DNA from: Loxodes magnus | Lineage: Eukaryota > Ciliophora > Karyorelictea > Loxodida > Loxodidae | Assembly: GCA_946699065.1 (NCBI GenBank) | Contig: CAMPDV010000202.1 | Coordinates: forward strand, 372,001-436,000 | Reading direction: 5' to 3' | Length of the DNA: 64,000 nt | Shown: positions 24,850-39,784 of the stretch, in pieces | How the letters are laid out: every line of letters begins with the position of its first letter | How positions within the stretch are numbered: position 1 is the first letter of the stretch | The notes under the pieces: model-generated | The model's input: the letters and a program-made list of their open reading frames with translations, nothing else | Told to the model about the DNA's origin: nothing | The model's database searches: none | Position numbers and translations under genes: made by a program

Positions 24850-25467
24850 ATGAAATATTTGGAATTTAATTATTTAGTTGAAAATGTTAATTTAAATTAG
24901 ATTTCGAAATTTAATTAGCTAAATTTTTATTATCCTATTAAATAAATTAGGAGCTTCATAAATATCAATAAAATAATAGAAGCTGAAAAATTTAAATGCT
25001 GGGAATTAAAAATTCTAGATTTAGATAATAAGGTTTCTTTCTTGATCGCCAGTATATTAAAACTCTAATATTAAGTAATTAATAATCTTATTCTTAATTA
25101 CTATTAATCATCCTATGGAAATTGTATCTTGAATTTAATTTTGTAGAATAAATCGAAAGAGACATAAGAACAGTAAAGTAAATTAGAATTATATGTAGAG
25201 TTTATTGGGCAACAGAATGAAAACTATTTTGAAGAAAACCATTTCAAAGTGTAGAATTACTCTTAGTAGTGATTGATGAAAATAAAATTGGGCGAAGAGC
25301 TTCAGGAAGGAATTTTTTATCACTGTTAATTTAGAAGAGAAAGCAAAAAACTTAAAGTAACTATAAAAATTTTTCATCAATATAACTTTCTTCTTTATAA
25401 GCCTAACAACAAATTATATGAGAAATATAAGGGGACAAAATCAAAAACCTAAAAATAAAAAAATTGA
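24850..25467 (+). CDS. Hypothetical protein, 205 residues
   Basis: One frame from ATG 24850 (MKYLEFNYLVENVNLN) to UGA 25465-25467, directly followed by a second UGA. The sequence is protein-like throughout: FKCWELKILDLDNKVSFLI, a Gln/Ser-rich linker, then VEFIGQQNENYFEEN and KIKLGEELQEGIFYHC, with a KVTIKIFHQYNFLLYK end. It may extend upstream in the same frame to about 24780. I do not recognise a family. The next coding segment overlaps its last codons in another frame. Confidence 0.5.
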
Positions 25468-26300
25468 TGAAAAGCCTAGAAAATAATAGGAAATCGTTAT
25501 TCATGAAGCAGTATGGGCTTTTGACTTTGGAATTGTACAAGGGAATGCTACTTAATTAGCACTGAAAGTTGTTAAAAAGAAGGGCTACAAAACAGAAAAA
25601 TCATAATTAGAAACTCAAAGAAATATTAAAAAAGCAGAAGCGATAAGAGACCGGAACTTTGTCCAAAGAACTAGATATAAAAGCTTTTTGGTAATTTAAA
25701 AATGATTAAATTCAGTAAGTAGTTAGGCTTAATGAAAGACAATTAAATTAAGAAAATGAACTAGATAATTTAAAAGTAGAATAAATGGATATTGGAATAA
25801 TGAGAATAGATATTGAAGAGCAAAAATAAATGTAGTTAAGACAAGGAATAAGAAACCTCAAATAACTTGCTATTACTACACGTTTTAAAAACTCTTGATT
25901 TAAACAATGTAACAGATTTCATAAATACAAGAAAAACTATTTGAAAAAGTATAAAAAAAAACTAAAACTCTATTGTACATCGAAAGAAACCATTTCCAAG
26001 ACTAAGCAGAAAAGCGTGGATTTATTACCATCAAGACAGATAACAGAAAAAAATATAAAAGATGAGAAAATTTTAGGCACAAATTTTAAAAAGGTTAAAC
26101 TATTGATGTTTGAAACCGCTAAAATTAATTTATTTTATAATTAAGATAATTTGTCTATATTCAAAATTGAGCTTCCAGAAACAATATTAAATTTTTTTAA
26201 CTTAACCTATTTGCTCAAACTGAATTTGGAAAAGTTTAATTATAATGGATTTTTAATTTGTGTAAACATATTTTTTAATTATTTAAAATTTTTTAAATAA
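25418..26300 (+). CDS. Hypothetical Lys/Gln-rich coiled-coil protein, frame unresolved
   Basis: From ATG 25418 one frame reads MRNIRGQNQKPKNKK, then IVIHEAVWAFDFGIVQGN and a KKAEAIRDRNF helix. From about 25690 the coding-like frame is the one of ATG 25503: RQLNQENELDNLKVEQMD, EEQKQMQLRQGIRNLK, then a Lys-rich part and KIELPETILNFFNL. The switch could be a short intron or a frameshift. No terminator is clear before the convergent USP2 gene at 26382. Function unknown. Confidence 0.38.
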
Positions 26301-26381
26301 ATAATTAAAAGAGTTTATAAGGTATTTTATTAATAAAATAATGGAGATATAATAAAATTAAGCGTTTATTTATTAATATTG

Positions 26382-28391
<2,010 letters not shown>

Positions 28392-28459
28392 TTAAATAAA
28401 AATATTAAATAATTAAAGTTTTATTTTAAATCTAATTTATTAAAACTAGGTTAAAAAAT

Positions 28460-29260
28460 ATGGAAGATTCAAAAGAGGTTTCTACACCTCCTAGAAAAAA
28501 GTGGAGAGGAAACCTGTAGCCAATCTAGGGTATTTGTCCTTTTCTTAACCTTAACCTTTTTCTTAATCTTAACAGCCTGGAATTCAAGAGGATATGACGA
28601 GCAGAAAAAATCCTAGAAAGCGACTTACGTAATAAGTCCTACATCGGAGGAAAAGCCAAGGAAGCAGATGAAGTCTGCTCTTCATCGGGAGGGATCAAAA
28701 TTTAATCCTTCTAGTCAGGTGAGCATGGATAGCTCATCAAAGTGGTACTGAACCTCTCGAAAGAGGTTAGGAAACTGAGGAAGGATAAGGAAAATATGAT
28801 GGAACAACTCAGCCTAGAGAAGAGAATAGAATCCAGAATTATATCCAAAGAAAGAAAACTAAGAGCTTTCTGAAACATATATTAATACCAGTATAACTAA
28901 TCCTAAAATTAGCATCAGAAACAATCAGATCTGAGTAGCAGACTGGACAAATTAGAAAAGAAGCTATACGAACAAAGGGGAGATCCAATGAAGATCGAAG
29001 GGACCAACAGGAAGACTAAGATTAAGCAACAAAAAGTAGTGAAGAAATGCTACTACAGCAAATCGACAGAAAATTTATAAAGATGCTGCAAGAAATACCA
29101 AAGCTTCAAGACGTAGTATTGGAATAAATAAAGAAAAATACTAGCACAAAAAAGGAAGAAAAACAAATGTAGTAGAGAAAAATCAGAGAGAGATTATACA
29201 TAAAGGGATTAGGATACATCTACAAGAGAAAATTTGATTAGAAATAAAGATAGAATTTGA
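28460..29260 (+). CDS. Gag-like protein with zinc-knuckle remnant, copy E2 (intact frame)
   Basis: 266 residues from ATG 28460 to UGA 29258-29260, one frame. N-terminus MEDSKEVSTPPRKKW is followed by EADEVCSSSGG, a coiled coil (LSKEVRKLRKDKENMMEQL, then LSSRLDKLEKKLYEQ), the knuckle position (CYYSKSTENLQRCC, only partly matching CCHC) and a very basic tail. It aligns with the frameshifted copy E1 and shows that the two E1 pieces were once one protein. Layout suggests a retroelement structural protein. No pol gene lies nearby. Confidence 0.6.
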
Positions 29261-29745
29261 AATGACAAGAGCACTGGGAGGAGAGAGGAGTAGAGATTAT
29301 AAAACTTTATTTTTAATACCGAAGCAATCCGTGTAAGAATGAATAGGTGAAAATCCTCGATAACTGCTAAACTTAATTTATCCTATTGATATTATTTGTT
29401 AAAATTAATTTATATAGATATATAAAATTAAATGTTGGTGTACTTTGATTATTTTCAATTTTTCTATCCTGCATCCAGATTGCGCCAAAAGTTAAAATTA
29501 AAATTATAAAATAACCTAAATTTCTCTTCCTTTCCTTACTTGCTATTCTTGTAATCTCCAATTCCTCTTTTAGTTCTATTTTTCACTTTTCCTGGTGTTA
29601 TTTCCTATTTGCGTTCATATAAAAAATTTTCCCTCTATTTTATTAGCTTAAGTTATTTCTTCTCTTTTTTCTCGCTATTTTTTGAGTTTTCCAATATGAT
29701 TATTTAATGAAAATTGCCTGTATATTATATACAAAATATTTAAAA

Positions 29746-30090
29746 AATTGCAATATTAACAATAATTAAAAAGATGGTGGAAGATGAGATTGACCTTCTG
29801 AATCATATTTTCTAGTTTTATGGCTAGGAACAAATTCCTTTCCTGTCGCTGAGAAAGTCCCTGGTAAAAGAAACCTTTGCAAGGGAACGCCTTCCTTTTG
29901 ATTATCCACTCCTGGTAGGGGCTTGAAGCCTGGCTGCCCAATGCGATGGAGCTCCCTGGCAGCTGCTTTTCGAAAGCAACAGGATATCCTCGTTATCCCA
30001 TGAAGGGAGTGTTGGGGTCGTTAAACTGCAAGAAGTTGCAGTCCAAAACTCTTTAAGTTTAAAATTAATTAATTAATTGCAATATTAACA
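29746..30090 (+). mobile_element. SINE family B, copy 3, with 16-bp target-site duplication
   Basis: Insert flanked by AATTGCAATATTAACA at 29746-29761 and 30075-30090, so the element plus one repeat is 329 bp. The body has all B landmarks (GTCGCTGAGAAAGTCCC, AGGGGCTTGAAGCCTGG, GGAGCTCCCTGGCAGC) and a TTAATTAATTAATT tail. The perfect duplication shows recent retroposition in the sense direction. Confidence 0.9.
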
Positions 30091-30237
30091 TTTTTTTTAA
30101 TTACTTTTATGGTTTCTGATAAATACTTCTATTATTATTGGATTACTTTTTAGGTTTTATTAGTAAATTTTCTATTTTATTTAAAATTTATTTTTTACTA
30201 TTTGTGTTTGTTTTTTTCCAAATCTTTCTTCTTCTAT

Positions 30238-31018
30238 TCATAGTTTTAAGAATTACTTCTCAAGTTCTTATATATTCTGTAACCGTTTAAGACTTCCTCT
30301 CGAGATATTAGTATCACTCAATCTAATCAAATAGTTTTAGTTTTCCCATGAATTTCAAAATTGAATTTCCTTGAACTATTCCTGGAGGCTCAGCATCACA
30401 TTAACAAATGATCTTTATTTATTTGCTCCATTGTGATGAAATTCAATATTTCTTGTTTCAATATATCTTTTGTCTATTGCCAGGTTTCTTTTCAAAGTTA
30501 GGAGTCTCTATTAAGTAAATAGCCTTATTGGTTGTTTTTACTAATCCTAGAGATACTAAGATGCCGCCTATTCCTTTTTTTGAGCAAGAAATAATTTACA
30601 TATTTCCTTCCATCTTTTCCAATTTTTCTTTATTGACTAAGGTAATTGAATTTAACAATGATATATTATTAAGATCAGCATTTTATTCAAATTGATTAAT
30701 GATTAACTTTGATTGCTTGAGAACATCTAATCTCTCATCAATATAGCTTTCTCTGAACAATTTCTTAATGGATTTAAGGAGAATATTCTGGTGATTCTCT
30801 CTTGCAAGCAAAGCTCACCATGACTAAAGATAGCATATTCCAAATTTATAGATTTCAATTATCTACCAAGATGGAAAAGCATCCGTTGATTTCTCTTCAA
30901 GATCTCTAATTAACCCATAGATTTCTTCAAGATTAAGAGCACATTCAAGCAATTAAAAACTTTGTTCATCTATTCTTTAATCTAACCATTAAAATAAATT
31001 TTTCAATAAATAAAGCAT
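30238..31018 (-). CDS. Hypothetical helical protein with intron or frameshift
   Basis: ATG 31018 opens MLYLLKNLFQWLDQRIDE, then ALNLEEIYGLIRDLEEK, KFGICYLQSWWALLAREN and SIKKLFRESYIDERLDVLK, typical of an alpha-helical protein. Near 30480 the better frame changes (YIETRNIEFHHNGANKQR, LIRLSDTNISRGSLKRL) and reaches UGA 30238-30240 after QELEKQFLKL. A small intron around 30470-30500 would explain this. No family recognised. SINE B3 lies about 150 bp past the proposed stop. Confidence 0.5.
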
Positions 31019-32019
31019 AGAAATTAAAAATATAATTATCTGTATTTCGTAAAATAAATTTATAAGGTTTGCATATTTTGGTTTAAATATTTAAAGTTTA
31101 TAACTATATTATAATTATTTATCTATCCTAATTTTAAAAGCATTATCCATTAAGTATATCTTTTATACTTTTTTATTATTATTAAATGCTTCTACAAAAT
31201 GATGAAAAACATTAAGCGAATTTTATTTTAATTTAAATACTTTTAAAAATTAAAAAGAGCGTAATTTTCATGTTTGTACTGTTCGATCTCTTAAAAATAA
31301 TTAAAATTGTTTTAGTTATTCACTTGAAAATTTAATACGTTATAAATATATTTTAATTATAAATCTACAAATTTTAACAATCAACAACAATAAAAAAATT
31401 TAGATTTAAGTTTAAAAAGCCTGAACTTACTTACTTCTAGTAATATAATTTTAACTATATACATGCTTTAATATTTTAAATTTAGCATTATTAAAATTTT
31501 AAACTAGTTACTGAATAATTTAATATTATACTGCTACTATATTTTAAAGCTAATTAAATTAACTTAAAATATTTTGTTTATTAATTATTAATTATTTTAT
31601 TATGATTTTTCTTCGAGTAATAATTTCAGATTAGGTAACATATAAAAATTCATTATTTATAAACTAATTTTTTTTCTAGCTAACATAGAAAATATCAAAG
31701 TACAGTGTTCTTAAATTAATTTTTGTGTTTAATATATTTTATTTTTAAATTAAATATCTAAGTATTTAAATAAAATATATTTCTATCTCAGTTCAAAGTG
31801 CTAATAAAATAGCCTTTTAAATCCCTTACACTCACTCTCAAATCATTAATTTATTTAAATATCATTAAATTATAAAGATACTAAATAGGAAATTAAATAT
31901 ACCTGAATATTTATAATGTCTTAACTTGGAGCTATTCCATTTTTTAATAGCTAAAAGCTTTAATTTTGATTATTATAATATACTTAATTTTAATAACTTG
32001 AAATGCTTTTTGTTGAAAA
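31019..32019. other. AT-rich spacer
   Basis: Very AT-rich, no supported feature. Confidence 0.4.
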
Positions 32020-32960
32020 TTAAAACATGTAATCTAACCAAAAAATCCTATTATTTAAATTTTGATTTTAAGAAAAGTTAAAAGAAAATTTGATTAATAA
32101 AATGGAACTAGATTTCTTGGCAGATTGGAATTAGAATCATCAAATATGAAATATGTTATAATTTAAAAGATTAGAAAGAATTAAAGAAGATATCTACAGT
32201 AATACGAAATACTAACTTAAAGAAAACTTACTTAGTTTATGAAAGTAAATTCAGAATGTTGCAAATTAATTTAGATCTAAACTCCGTTCATACTTAGGTG
32301 GAATAAATTTCAGATGAAACTTTATTGGTATCAGGAGGATTTAATTAAAATAAAAATCGATTTACTTTGCATTCTGAAATAAAAGGAACTTAAAGTTTGT
32401 AAATGAATTCGGAGATGTAAACATAGAACTTGCTTTGATAAAAACAGATTTGTTTATATAATTTCAGGAACTTCAAACCAAAATTAATAAGAAATAGATT
32501 TAAAAGAATGTTAAATCTTTTATTTAACTTCTAAAAAGTTTTAAAGTATTAAAAATATTAAAAATCCAACTAGTTTTTTTGGTTGTAGCTATTAAAATTA
32601 AAAAATTTATGCTTTTGGAGGTAGAAGCTAATAATAAGTATGTTTTTTGATACGATTTAAGTATTTGATAGTAAAAGATTAGAGTGAGATTATTGCGAAT
32701 AAAAGAGAGACTCAAAAAGCAACAACTTCATCTATTTGAATTTCATAAAACAGAAATTTCCTCATTTTGGAAATTGATGCTAAGTAGAAACTTTAATTTT
32801 TGATTTAAAATAAGTGAAAGTTTAAGGATGAAAGTCCACTTCAACTGTATTTGATTATACTCAACCTGCTCTAGTAGGAAGTCGAGTATTTTAATTTCCA
32901 GGGCAAAATTTACTATATGTATATGATTTAAATATTGAAACATGGAGAAAAATAGAATGA
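32020..32960 (+). pseudogene. Kelch-repeat pseudogene (copy 4)
   Basis: Aligns over its full length with the intact kelch genes but only by changing frame at least four times: ILRKVKRKF and GTRFLGR, then GIRIIKYEICYNL, later FVYIISGTSNQNQQEID with IYAFGGRS, then YDY/FDT-type blade remnants, and finally VFDYTQPALVG and TWRKIE with UGA at 32958-32960. Frame breaks lie near 32120, 32440, 32630 and 32760. These scattered single-base shifts are typical of decay and are too many to be introns. Confidence 0.75.
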
Positions 32961-33300
32961 TTTAAAGATCTTTCATTTTTAATAAATAAGAACAACTATA
33001 ATTATATTTTTATTCTGCTATTTCAAAATAAATAATATATTTACTCATATTGAAAAAGTTCTTGCCATAAAAACAAATTAATTCAATCTATATTAATGGA
33101 GATTAAAATTAAAAATATGCGAAATTTCTTTTAATATAATTATTAATCTATGAATGAAGATATGTAGAGAACGAAATGAGGAAATAAATAGGTTGAAAGA
33201 TGAAAGTTTACAATAAATAGATTAAAAAATAGTTTTTCTAAGGTTTATAGAAGTTAATTAAAATATTCTTTAATGATATTAATATTTCTTTATTAATAAA

Positions 33301-34110
33301 ATGTCTGATGGTTTCAAATAATTCATTTTTTAACCCTCATAATAGTAGGAGAAAAACCCAAAAACATCTTTTCTCTACCGATGTCTAATCTTAAATTGAA
33401 TTTGTCTTCTTTAGGAAGACGAACCTTCTAATTAAGATTAGAGCAAGACAATATCTATTAACTTTTACTAATGGTCGTAAACGTCCAGGAAGAGTTACAG
33501 AAATCAAGTATCTAAACCAGAAGCTTATAGAAAAGCTGGAAGAGAAAAATCATCAGAATGCATCCAGAATTGAAAATTACGAATGCTAGTTAGATGCATT
33601 TAATAATATTTAGAACTACCAAAATCGCGTCACAATCCAGCTGAATGAGTGCGTGAGCAAATGGAAATTATAGCTATAGTAACTAAAACCAAGAATAAAT
33701 CAAATCAACAATGAAACGGCTTTAAAAAATGTTGAATTTAAAGAACAACAAAAGAAAGATAAACTGATAAAAATTAGGAAGAGTTGCTTCTGCTGCTGTA
33801 GCGCATGACACCTGTAACGTAAATTCAAAAGTAAAAAAAAAAAAAAAACTATTAGATTAAAGAAAAAAGAGAGGATAATGTGAAAACAAAAAAGACTGAA
33901 CAGAATTTTTTACATCTTAAATTAAAAAATTTAAAAAATTAAGAAAAATGTAAATAATTCAAGAACACAAGCAAAAGAAGGAAAATTCAGAGAAACCGAG
34001 TTACCAATCTCGCCCAAATTGGAAGTCCTTGGCTTTTAAATTAAAAGGCTAGAAATAGAACTGTGCTTTCCAAATGGGATTAAATTCCTTATCAGAAAAC
34101 TATTAAAGTT
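33301..34110 (+). pseudogene. Gag-like zinc-knuckle element, copy E3
   Basis: ATG 33301 gives a start like other copies (MSDGFKQFIF). The coiled-coil part in a second frame reads EIKYLNQKLIEKLEEKNHQN, followed by the knuckle CFCCCSAWHLQRKF (His kept, last Cys lost, Trp from UGA) and a basic tail. A 12-14 A run at about 33830-33850 follows. The early frame switch marks it as damaged. Confidence 0.5.
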
Positions 34111-35060
34111 AATTAATAATAGTTCTTTATTTAATATTAAATAAATATTTAATTTAAGATTCAATCATTTAGATATTTTTTCAATTCTCTGTAACGTTAA
34201 ATAATTAGTAAACTTTTAATATAAATTTTTTTATTATAAAACAAAAAAATTAATTTATTTTCAGAGTATCTATAAATTAGCTCTTAGTAAATTAAAAAAA
34301 TTTAATCAATGATGAAATTAAAAAAAAATAAAAAGATTAAAAATTATAAAAAATTAGCTACCTAATTAAATAACTATACAAAAAGCTTAATTTTTATAAT
34401 TAATAAAAAAACTTAATAAAATATTACAATTAATTTTCCATTAAATAATCATTTTTTCTTATAATTTTGAAAAATATTTAAATCTATTAATAGACTAATT
34501 ATAACTATCAATCTATCTTCTCTTTTTTTATAAATTTTAGTAATAATTAAATAAAAGTTATGTTATAAATTATACTACCTTTTTTTATTAATTAAGAATA
34601 TATTTATATTTAAATATTTAGATAATAAATAGTTAGAACTTATTTTAATTATAATTTTAAAGAATAATATAAAATTAATTCACTTTTATTTTTTTATTTT
34701 TACTAATTTTCGGTTTTATTTAGAAATAAATTAAAGTAGAACTTTTTTATTCTAACAATATTTACGAAAAGTTTGGCATCTCTTTACAAACTTGTCATAC
34801 TTCAAAAGTAAACAAATAATTTTCTGAAAATAATTATTTCCGTAATATTAAGTATAAGCAATTTACCATTAAAACTAAAAAATCTAAAATTAAATTAAAA
34901 ACTAGTGACGATATTATACTGACTATATTTAGTTTTATAATAGCTACCTTTTATAGAAAATTATGTATAAGTGTCTAATAAAAAATTTAGATTTGTTGCC
35001 TTTAAAGTTATTTATAATTATTTAAGATAATTAAATTTAAATTTTTTTAATCTGTTTAGT
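34111..35060. other. AT-rich spacer
   Basis: No supported feature between the gag-like relic and the 3' end of USP3. Confidence 0.4.
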
Positions 35061-37286
35061 TCAAAGTTCTTTATCACATCTTTGATAATACAGGGCATAA
35101 GCATCCTCACTTTGCACTTATTTACATTCTTCTACTTGTGAGTCATTAAAATTATATCATTTTTCTCCCTCTTTTGCATACGCTCAATAATGTCCTCCCC
35201 TCGAAATTCCGGCATGTAAGTTCACAGCATATAGATCATATATCGTAGAATTATTGTAATTAGTAGGTAAAAATTCTTTAAGATTTAACTATTGCTAATA
35301 CTCTACATTTAAAGTATTTTTTTCTATCTATGAATTATTCTGCTTAAATCTTTTAAGGTATATAATAAATATTTATGGAACTTTATATAAACCTAATTTT
35401 TTAGTTCCATTTACATTAGCTTTGCAAGCTTTACATAAAAATTAATTATTTTCTTTTAAATGTTCCTTTAATTATAAGAACTTGAAACAGTCTTAAAGAG
35501 TAATTTTGCTTTATTTTACAAGATTTAGTTTTATAATTTCTTTTTTTTATTATCTATAATTTAATATGTCTTCAGATTAGTTAGAAGGATTCTCATATTA
35601 TATTTTTATTCTAAACATGCCTTTTTAAATAATTTCTTTTATAGTTAATTTTTCTTCTTTCCTAACTATATGCCCTTCTCTACATTTTAGTGAATTGCAC
35701 AAAAAGCATTCTTCTTGCTTTAGTTCCAAATCTTATTTTCGAAATTTAATAGATAAGGTTTTGTTAATTTCATGGATGATTGAATTTTTATTAGTTTCTT
35801 ATAGTAATATTATTTTCAAAGGGTATTCTTAAGAATTTCTACTATATTAAGGTGACAGATTATTTAAATATCTACTCTAAACTGTTTAGTAAAGGTCAAT
35901 TTAATTTATATCAAAATCTATTATTTCATAAGCATTTTTCATCTATTTCTGTTCTTATTCTTCTAGATTTGCTTATTAATAATTAATTTCAACGAAAGTT
36001 CTAAATGTGTTCTAGCTAATGGGGTTTACTTCAAAGGCATAAATTATACTTTCTTCGAAATGATCTAAATATTAGCCAAGAGTTTTAAAAGTAGCGAAAC
36101 TATTACTTGCATTATTTTATAAAAATAAAACATTTTCCTCATTTTAGTTTTTAATTTATTTTATAATGTCTTATTTTATTACAGCTAATTCCATGGTAGG
36201 GTATAATGTTATTTCTAATTTTTTAGTTTACTCTTTGAACTTTTAGGGAATATATATTACTTCAATCTTAATTACTTTAGGTATTTCAACACAACATAAT
36301 TAAAAGGGATCGAAAATTACTGATTTGTTCTTGCATTTTTCACATTTCAATGTTGATTTTAACTATCCATGAAATAAATCTACTATTTTGGAATCATTTC
36401 TCTTTAAATACCTTTTCCAGCATTCTTAGGCAACTATTTCATCAGATCTTCCATCACTAGACTTACCTTCTATATAAGGTTTAACTGTAATTTTATTTAA
36501 ATCTTCGTGAAGAGCATCAAGTAGAAAGTTAAGAAATTATTGAGAATCATGCTATTAGCCTTCAGTAAACTAAGGAGCAAATTATATGAGTTTCTTTCTG
36601 AAAGAAGTAGGATCATAAATTTATTTTTGTTATTTTCTTTATTTCTTAACTATATTTTTGAACTCTTTTGTTAAAACTCCTTTAGTACCAAAAATATTTG
36701 ACTTATTTAATTCATTTTTACATTATTTAGTCAAAAGATAGTCAACTAGAGGAAGAGTGTGTAATAGGCATTGCAATCCGGAATTCATTCAGCAAGTGTT
36801 TCCTAAATTCTTAAATCCCATTAAAAATAATTAATTAGCTTCCTAAGATAAATTTTAACTACAAAATGTAGAATTTAAGGAAAAAACATAGTTTTAAGTT
36901 TTTTAGATATTGTTGTTATCTTAGTTTTTTGCTTATTATAATTATTCATTGCTTTTATTTTAATGATTTTCCTTATATTCTTCTTAGATTTAATCAAGTT
37001 TTAATTCTTCCTGGTTAGTAAATTCTACTTAATTTTATTCTTTCATTTTTTTATCATTATAGCTATCTTTTTCATTTTTACTTTTTCCAGTTTCACTTTA
37101 CTTTTTCTCTTGTCTTTTAGATTTATTTTCAGACTACTAAATTTGGTTGCTTTTTTAATTTTTTGTTTCTATATCCTTTTGATTTGATAAGTTATTAATA
37201 TTTTTATCTTGAGAGACTTTGTTAGTCTTTTTACATAAAAAGCAGATAAAGCATTTCTTTAACCTTTAAGATAAGGTAGAAGTCAT
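35061..37286 (-). CDS. Ubiquitin-specific protease 3 (USP/UCH family), intact
   Basis: 741 residues in one uninterrupted frame to UGA 35061-35063. A 155-residue Lys/Gln/Asn-rich N-terminus precedes Cys-box FKNLGNTC(UGA)MNSGLQCLL, catalytic Cys at codon 165, the next codon UGA as Trp. Then come [27 protein letters not shown], zinc pairs (CFLCNSLKC and FLCKAC), YLKRF, and His-box GGHY(UGA)AYAKEGEK(UGA)YNFND with His at codon 699. It ends shortly after [13 protein letters not shown]. All catalytic parts are present. It shares a 96%-identical 289-bp stretch with USP2 although the rest is much more diverged. Confidence 0.92.
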
Positions 37287-37487
37287 TTTTTAATTATAAA
37301 ATTAAAAAGATTGGGGTTTATAAGTTTTTAAATTAGAAATATTAATATTTTGGATTTCTAAATTTAAAATAAAGAATTTTAAGAAATTATAAGTGTTCTA
37401 ATTTTTAGCAGTCATCAAATTAAAAAATCTCTACTATTATTTAAGTTTATCTATTTTTGATTTATTTTTAATTTAATTAAATTAAAT

Positions 37488-37829
37488 AAAAGAACTTCAA
37501 TAATTAAAAAGATGGTGGAAGCTGAAATTGACCTTATTGACTAAACTTTCTGGTTTTGCGGCTAGAAACAAATTCCTTTCATGTCGCTGAGAAAGTTCTT
37601 GGTCAAAATCATTTTCTGAAGGGAACACTGTCTTCGAGATTATTATTTCTTAATAAGGGCTGGAAACTTGGCTGCTCATAGCGATGGAGCTCCCTAGCAG
37701 CTGTGTCTGGAACATAACAGGATATCCCCGTTATTCTTAAAAAGAAAACGTCGGGTCGTCAAACTGGAAAGGAATTTCCGTTCCCAAAAAACTCTTGTAG
37801 ATAGATTTAATTATAAAAAGAATTTCAAT
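37488..37829 (+). mobile_element. SINE family B, copy 4
   Basis: Sense copy beginning AAAAGATGGTGGAAGCTG, with core ATGTCGCTGAGAAAGTTC, ATAGCGATGGAGCTCCCTAG and AACAGGATATCCCCG. Flanks AAAAGAACTTCAAT and AAAAGAATTTCAAT form a 14-bp target-site duplication with one mismatch. Somewhat more diverged than copy 3. Confidence 0.82.
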
Positions 37830-39784
37830 GCTTAGAATTATTGAGACTTAATTGTAATATTTATATACTAAGCTGTAAATATTATTACAAGAATAGTATG
37901 CATTAAAGTTATAAAAAATTTTGTTTGCTTAAATTTCAGAATTTGGACTTCGAGAAAATCTTAAGTATAAATCATGAGGTTCTCTCGAGAAATTAGTTTT
38001 AGAAATAAACTTCTCCACCTAATCTATAGGCTATTCAAAGCCACCAACAACTCTGAAATCCAATGAAGATAATGAGAAAGAAAAACTTAAATTTTCCTAA
38101 TAAAAGCTTTAAAGTTTAAATAGGCCACCACCGAGAAATAATCTAAATAGTTCAATAAGCCAAGATTAAAGCTTGGAATATGGCTGTTTATACCATCCCC
38201 TTCTGTGTTATATTTAATTATTAGAAAAGCACTAAAAAACAAAAATAATTATTGCTCACCAATTATTTGTTTCTCGATATTTTTGACTTTTCTATTACTT
38301 ATAATTAAAATTCTATTTCTCTCTTTAATATTTTTAATTACACTAAAATTTCATAAAAAGATGAAAATTCTGTAGTTTTAAATTAATTATAAACTTAAAA
38401 AATAAAAATTTGGATATTATAAAAGTTTATTTTATTTGATAAAATTATTAATTATTAAAAAGAGTAAAAGACTTAGAGAAGGGTTTTGCATCATTTCCTC
38501 TAAACAGGAGAGAAAACCAGAATTTTCTCTTTTTTTAACACTTTTGAATTTTTATTATCTCAATCTTCTTAAATGATATCAAAATAGGAAAAAAGAACAT
38601 AAACCGTTTAAACCAACAACCTTTTCCATACACTATACAACGACAGATAGGTAAAAATGAATATCTATCAACTTCTAAACGTAAATTTCCTCGAAAAAAA
38701 AATTGAGGAAGTGTTCTTTAAAGGGAAGATCCCTGTAAATAAAGATTAATGATGACCTGATTAAAGAATTTTTTGAAATAGATTAGAAGCATACATTTAT
38801 AGTTAGATAAGTTTAATAAAAATCATTATAGAGCTGGAAAATTAGTTGGAATAACTTTTACGTGATATATCGAATTTGACGATATGGATATAAATATAAA
38901 AATCTTGCAAAGAAGCTCAAAATTAGAATGGAAGAATTATACCAAAATTTGTGAATATCTAAACAAAAAAGCAATAAAGCAAGAATGAATAAATCAAGAC
39001 CAAGTAGCAAAAAAAAAAATTTAAAAATTATAAACAAATGGATTTATTTATTTCTTAAAATAGACAATTATCATATTTAAAAGGCATTAAATAACATATA
39101 AACAATATTTTTTAACATTATTAGCTTCCATTTTTAACCTTATTAATATTCTTTTAATTTAAGATTTAAAATATTACAAAACATTATAATTTATAGCTTA
39201 AAGCTAAGCTTTTTATATATAGATTCTGACTATTTCTATTAATCAAAATATTTAGTTTATGCAATTTATATTTTTTAATTATTGTCTCAGTTTTTAATTA
39301 TAGAAATATTTAAATAAAATAATATTTAAATACTTTAATTTTTAGAATTAAAAATAAAATTAAATAGATCATTATTAAAAAAGCTAAAGATTGCTAAAAC
39401 TTAATATTTATAAAAATTAAAATTAAAGTCACAAAAAGCCCCTAAGAAATAGTAAGGCTTTCTTAACAAATATCTTAAAATATAATAATTATTATAAATC
39501 AGACAGAACATACACCTTAATATTATAGAAGACCTTAAATTCAAAATTTTTTTGTATGATTAAGACATAAAAAAGGAGCAAGTCTATAATAAGAGTTAAA
39601 TTAATAAAAGTATAAATTTGAAAAATTATAACAGATACTTGAGAAAATAATCGAATTACTGAACCTTTAATTTCTAGTTTAAATGAACTTTTAATAATAT
39701 TAAATCGCAAATAAGACAAAATTTGATGAGATAGATTAATAGTTCAATCAGAATATTTAAATTTTTAATCTTTTTTTCTTAGAT
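37830..39784. other. Spacer with weak gag-like relic
   Basis: Around 38470-38560 the segment GAAGGGTTTTGCATCATTTC and AGGAGAGAAAACC resembles the 5' part of gag-like copies E1/E2. Coding-like patches continue to about 38950 (LLNVNFLEKKIEEVF), but no continuous protein or knuckle is recognisable. The rest is AT-rich. Confidence 0.3.

Noticed and set aside
29756..29941. Open frame MGSQASS... on the minus strand inside SINE B copy 3, and its counterpart at 45204
   Set aside because: It lies inside the SINE in antisense and is not conserved as a protein among copies. At 45204 the frame used by the host gene is a different one.
29583..31018. SINE B3 interrupting the gene of ATG 31018
   Set aside because: A frame across the insertion site can be drawn, but the better coding frame stops at UGA 30238-30240, before the SINE. 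Protein character beyond is ambiguous.
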